Assembly: GCA_036822055.1 (NCBI GenBank)
Contig: DAISIK010000001.1
Location: forward strand, 72,371-136,370
Length of the DNA: 64,000 nt
Direction: 5' to 3'
From: DAISIK01 sp036822055
GTDB taxonomy: Bacteria > Verrucomicrobiota > Verrucomicrobiia > Opitutales > Puniceicoccaceae
Part shown: piece after piece, positions 63,317 to 64,000 of the stretch
How the letters are laid out: each line of letters begins with the position of its first letter
Position numbering within the stretch: the stretch's first letter is position 1
The notes under the pieces: generated by a model
The model's input: only the letters and a program-made list of their open reading frames with translations
Told to the model about the DNA's origin: nothing
The model's database searches: none
Program-made: the position numbers and the translations under genes

Positions 63317-63971
63317 GATCCGCCTCGGATCCAGCCAATTACTCCTCCTGCCGGAAAAAGCGGCCTGGGCACCTTCCACCGAAGAGCTTTTCCTCTCCGA
63401 TCTTCACCTCGGAAAAGCGCAGGCCTTCCGCTCTCACGGGCTGCCCATTCCAGAGGGATCGGTTTCCGAGGACCTTGAACGCCTTAATCGTCTCTTCAAC
63501 CAACTGCGCCCCAAACAGTGCTGGGTTCTTGGCGATCTCTTCCACAGCAATCACGGCCAAAGCAAAAGCCTTGCTCAGCAATTAACCCTTTGGCGTCAAA
63601 AGCATCCCGAGATACGCCTCACCCTCTTGACCGGCAATCACGACCAAAAAGTCCGGCACTGGCCTTCTGAATGGAATCTTCGCAGGGAATTGGAAGCCAC
63701 CGCCGCCTGCGGGCTCCACCTCCGGCACCATCCCCGCAATCCTCCCGGCGACCATCCCACCCTCGTCGGGCACCTCCACCCAGGCATTCGTCTCCGCTCC
63801 GGCACTCGCTTCCTTCCCCTGCGACCCGCCTTCATTCTGGAGGACCAACAACTCATCCTCCCCGCCTTCGGCAGCCTCACCGGCTGCTGCCGCATCCACA
63901 AATCCGAAAACACCCGCTACTTCGTTCTCGCCGAGAACCGCGTCCGGGAAATCCCCGCCCAGCTCCTCTAG
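63273..63971 (+). CDS. Ligase-associated metallophosphoesterase
   Basis: 232 residues from ATG 63273, overlapping the helicase by 44 bases; a TTG at 63291 is an alternative. Calcineurin-like metal sites: DLHLGK (about 45), GDLFH (about 85), TGNHD (about 119), and GHLHPG (about 167). It corresponds to the family next to DNA-ligase-associated helicases (TIGR04123). Predicted DNA repair role; no signal peptide. Confidence 0.9.
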   Translation: MPCSETLAPLQTAVEIRLGSSQLLLLPEKAAWAPSTEELFLSDLHLGKAQAFRSHGLPIPEGSVSEDLERLNRLFNQLRPKQCWVLGDLFHSNHGQSKSLAQQLTLWRQKHPEIRLTLLTGNHDQKVRHWPSEWNLRRELEATAACGLHLRHHPRNPPGDHPTLVGHLHPGIRLRSGTRFLPLRPAFILEDQQLILPAFGSLTGCCRIHKSENTRYFVLAENRVREIPAQLL

Positions 63972-64000
63972 CTTTCCGTCCCCCACCTTTCCTCTGACCC

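Overview
The window looks like chromosomal DNA of a Verrucomicrobiota member, most likely Opitutae/Puniceicoccales-like. The grounds are a GC-rich genome, two proteins with PEP-CTERM-type C-terminal anchors beside polysaccharide genes, a seven-gene MoxR/vWA operon, a zinc-cysteine-less sirtuin and ligase-associated helicase genes. The lineage is an inference; no rRNA gene is present to confirm it. No CRISPR array, prophage, transposase or intact tRNA was seen. The + strand is C-rich over G in genes of both orientations, so the window probably lies in one replichore with the minus strand leading.

Layout. 1-5659: a purine biosynthesis run, purL (3' end only), purM, a purQ-PurS-like fusion, purC and purF. 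5679-7483: obgE and a lipoprotein, both minus. 7619-11158: three exported enzymes that could convert S-adenosylmethionine to adenosine, inosine and free base. 11187-14270: a LolD/LolE-like ABC pair coupled by overlapping starts to pdxJ and acpS. 14377-15564: a cystathionine gamma-synthase/lyase-family enzyme. 15732-26716: MoxR ATPase, DUF58, two membrane vWA proteins, two DUF4175-like halves and a small exported protein.

26797-45536 is mostly envelope and polysaccharide: a GH39-type glycosidase, VanZ-like protein, two PEP-CTERM-like proteins, a GT4 glycosyltransferase, a 45-residue exported peptide with a strong terminator, an O-antigen-ligase-like protein, msrA, two PAP2 phosphatases around an ArnT-like transferase, a methyltransferase, gmhA, a lytic transglycosylase, a PIN-TRAM protein, an orphan pilin with a strong terminator, an OleD-like reductase, a sirtuin and an undecaprenyl-phosphate sugar transferase. 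45511-51225: an FtsB-like protein, a truncated group IIC intron 5' end placed just behind a terminator, an outer-membrane protein, coaX, a PagP-like barrel, a hotdog-fold protein and a DUF2092-like protein.

51241-64000: a fused FbpB-type permease, an HI0933 flavoprotein overlapping an M16 peptidase, cysI and cysJ (NADPH sulfite reductase), then the divergent ligase-associated helicase and metallophosphoesterase. Only one stretch longer than 300 bases lacks a gene (45808-46324); it holds the intron remnant and a terminator.

The most interesting points are the exported SAM/adenosine breakdown module, the PurQ-PurS fusion, the MoxR/vWA operon with a split DUF4175-like protein, the intron remnant at a terminator, and the unexplained small peptide and orphan proteins.
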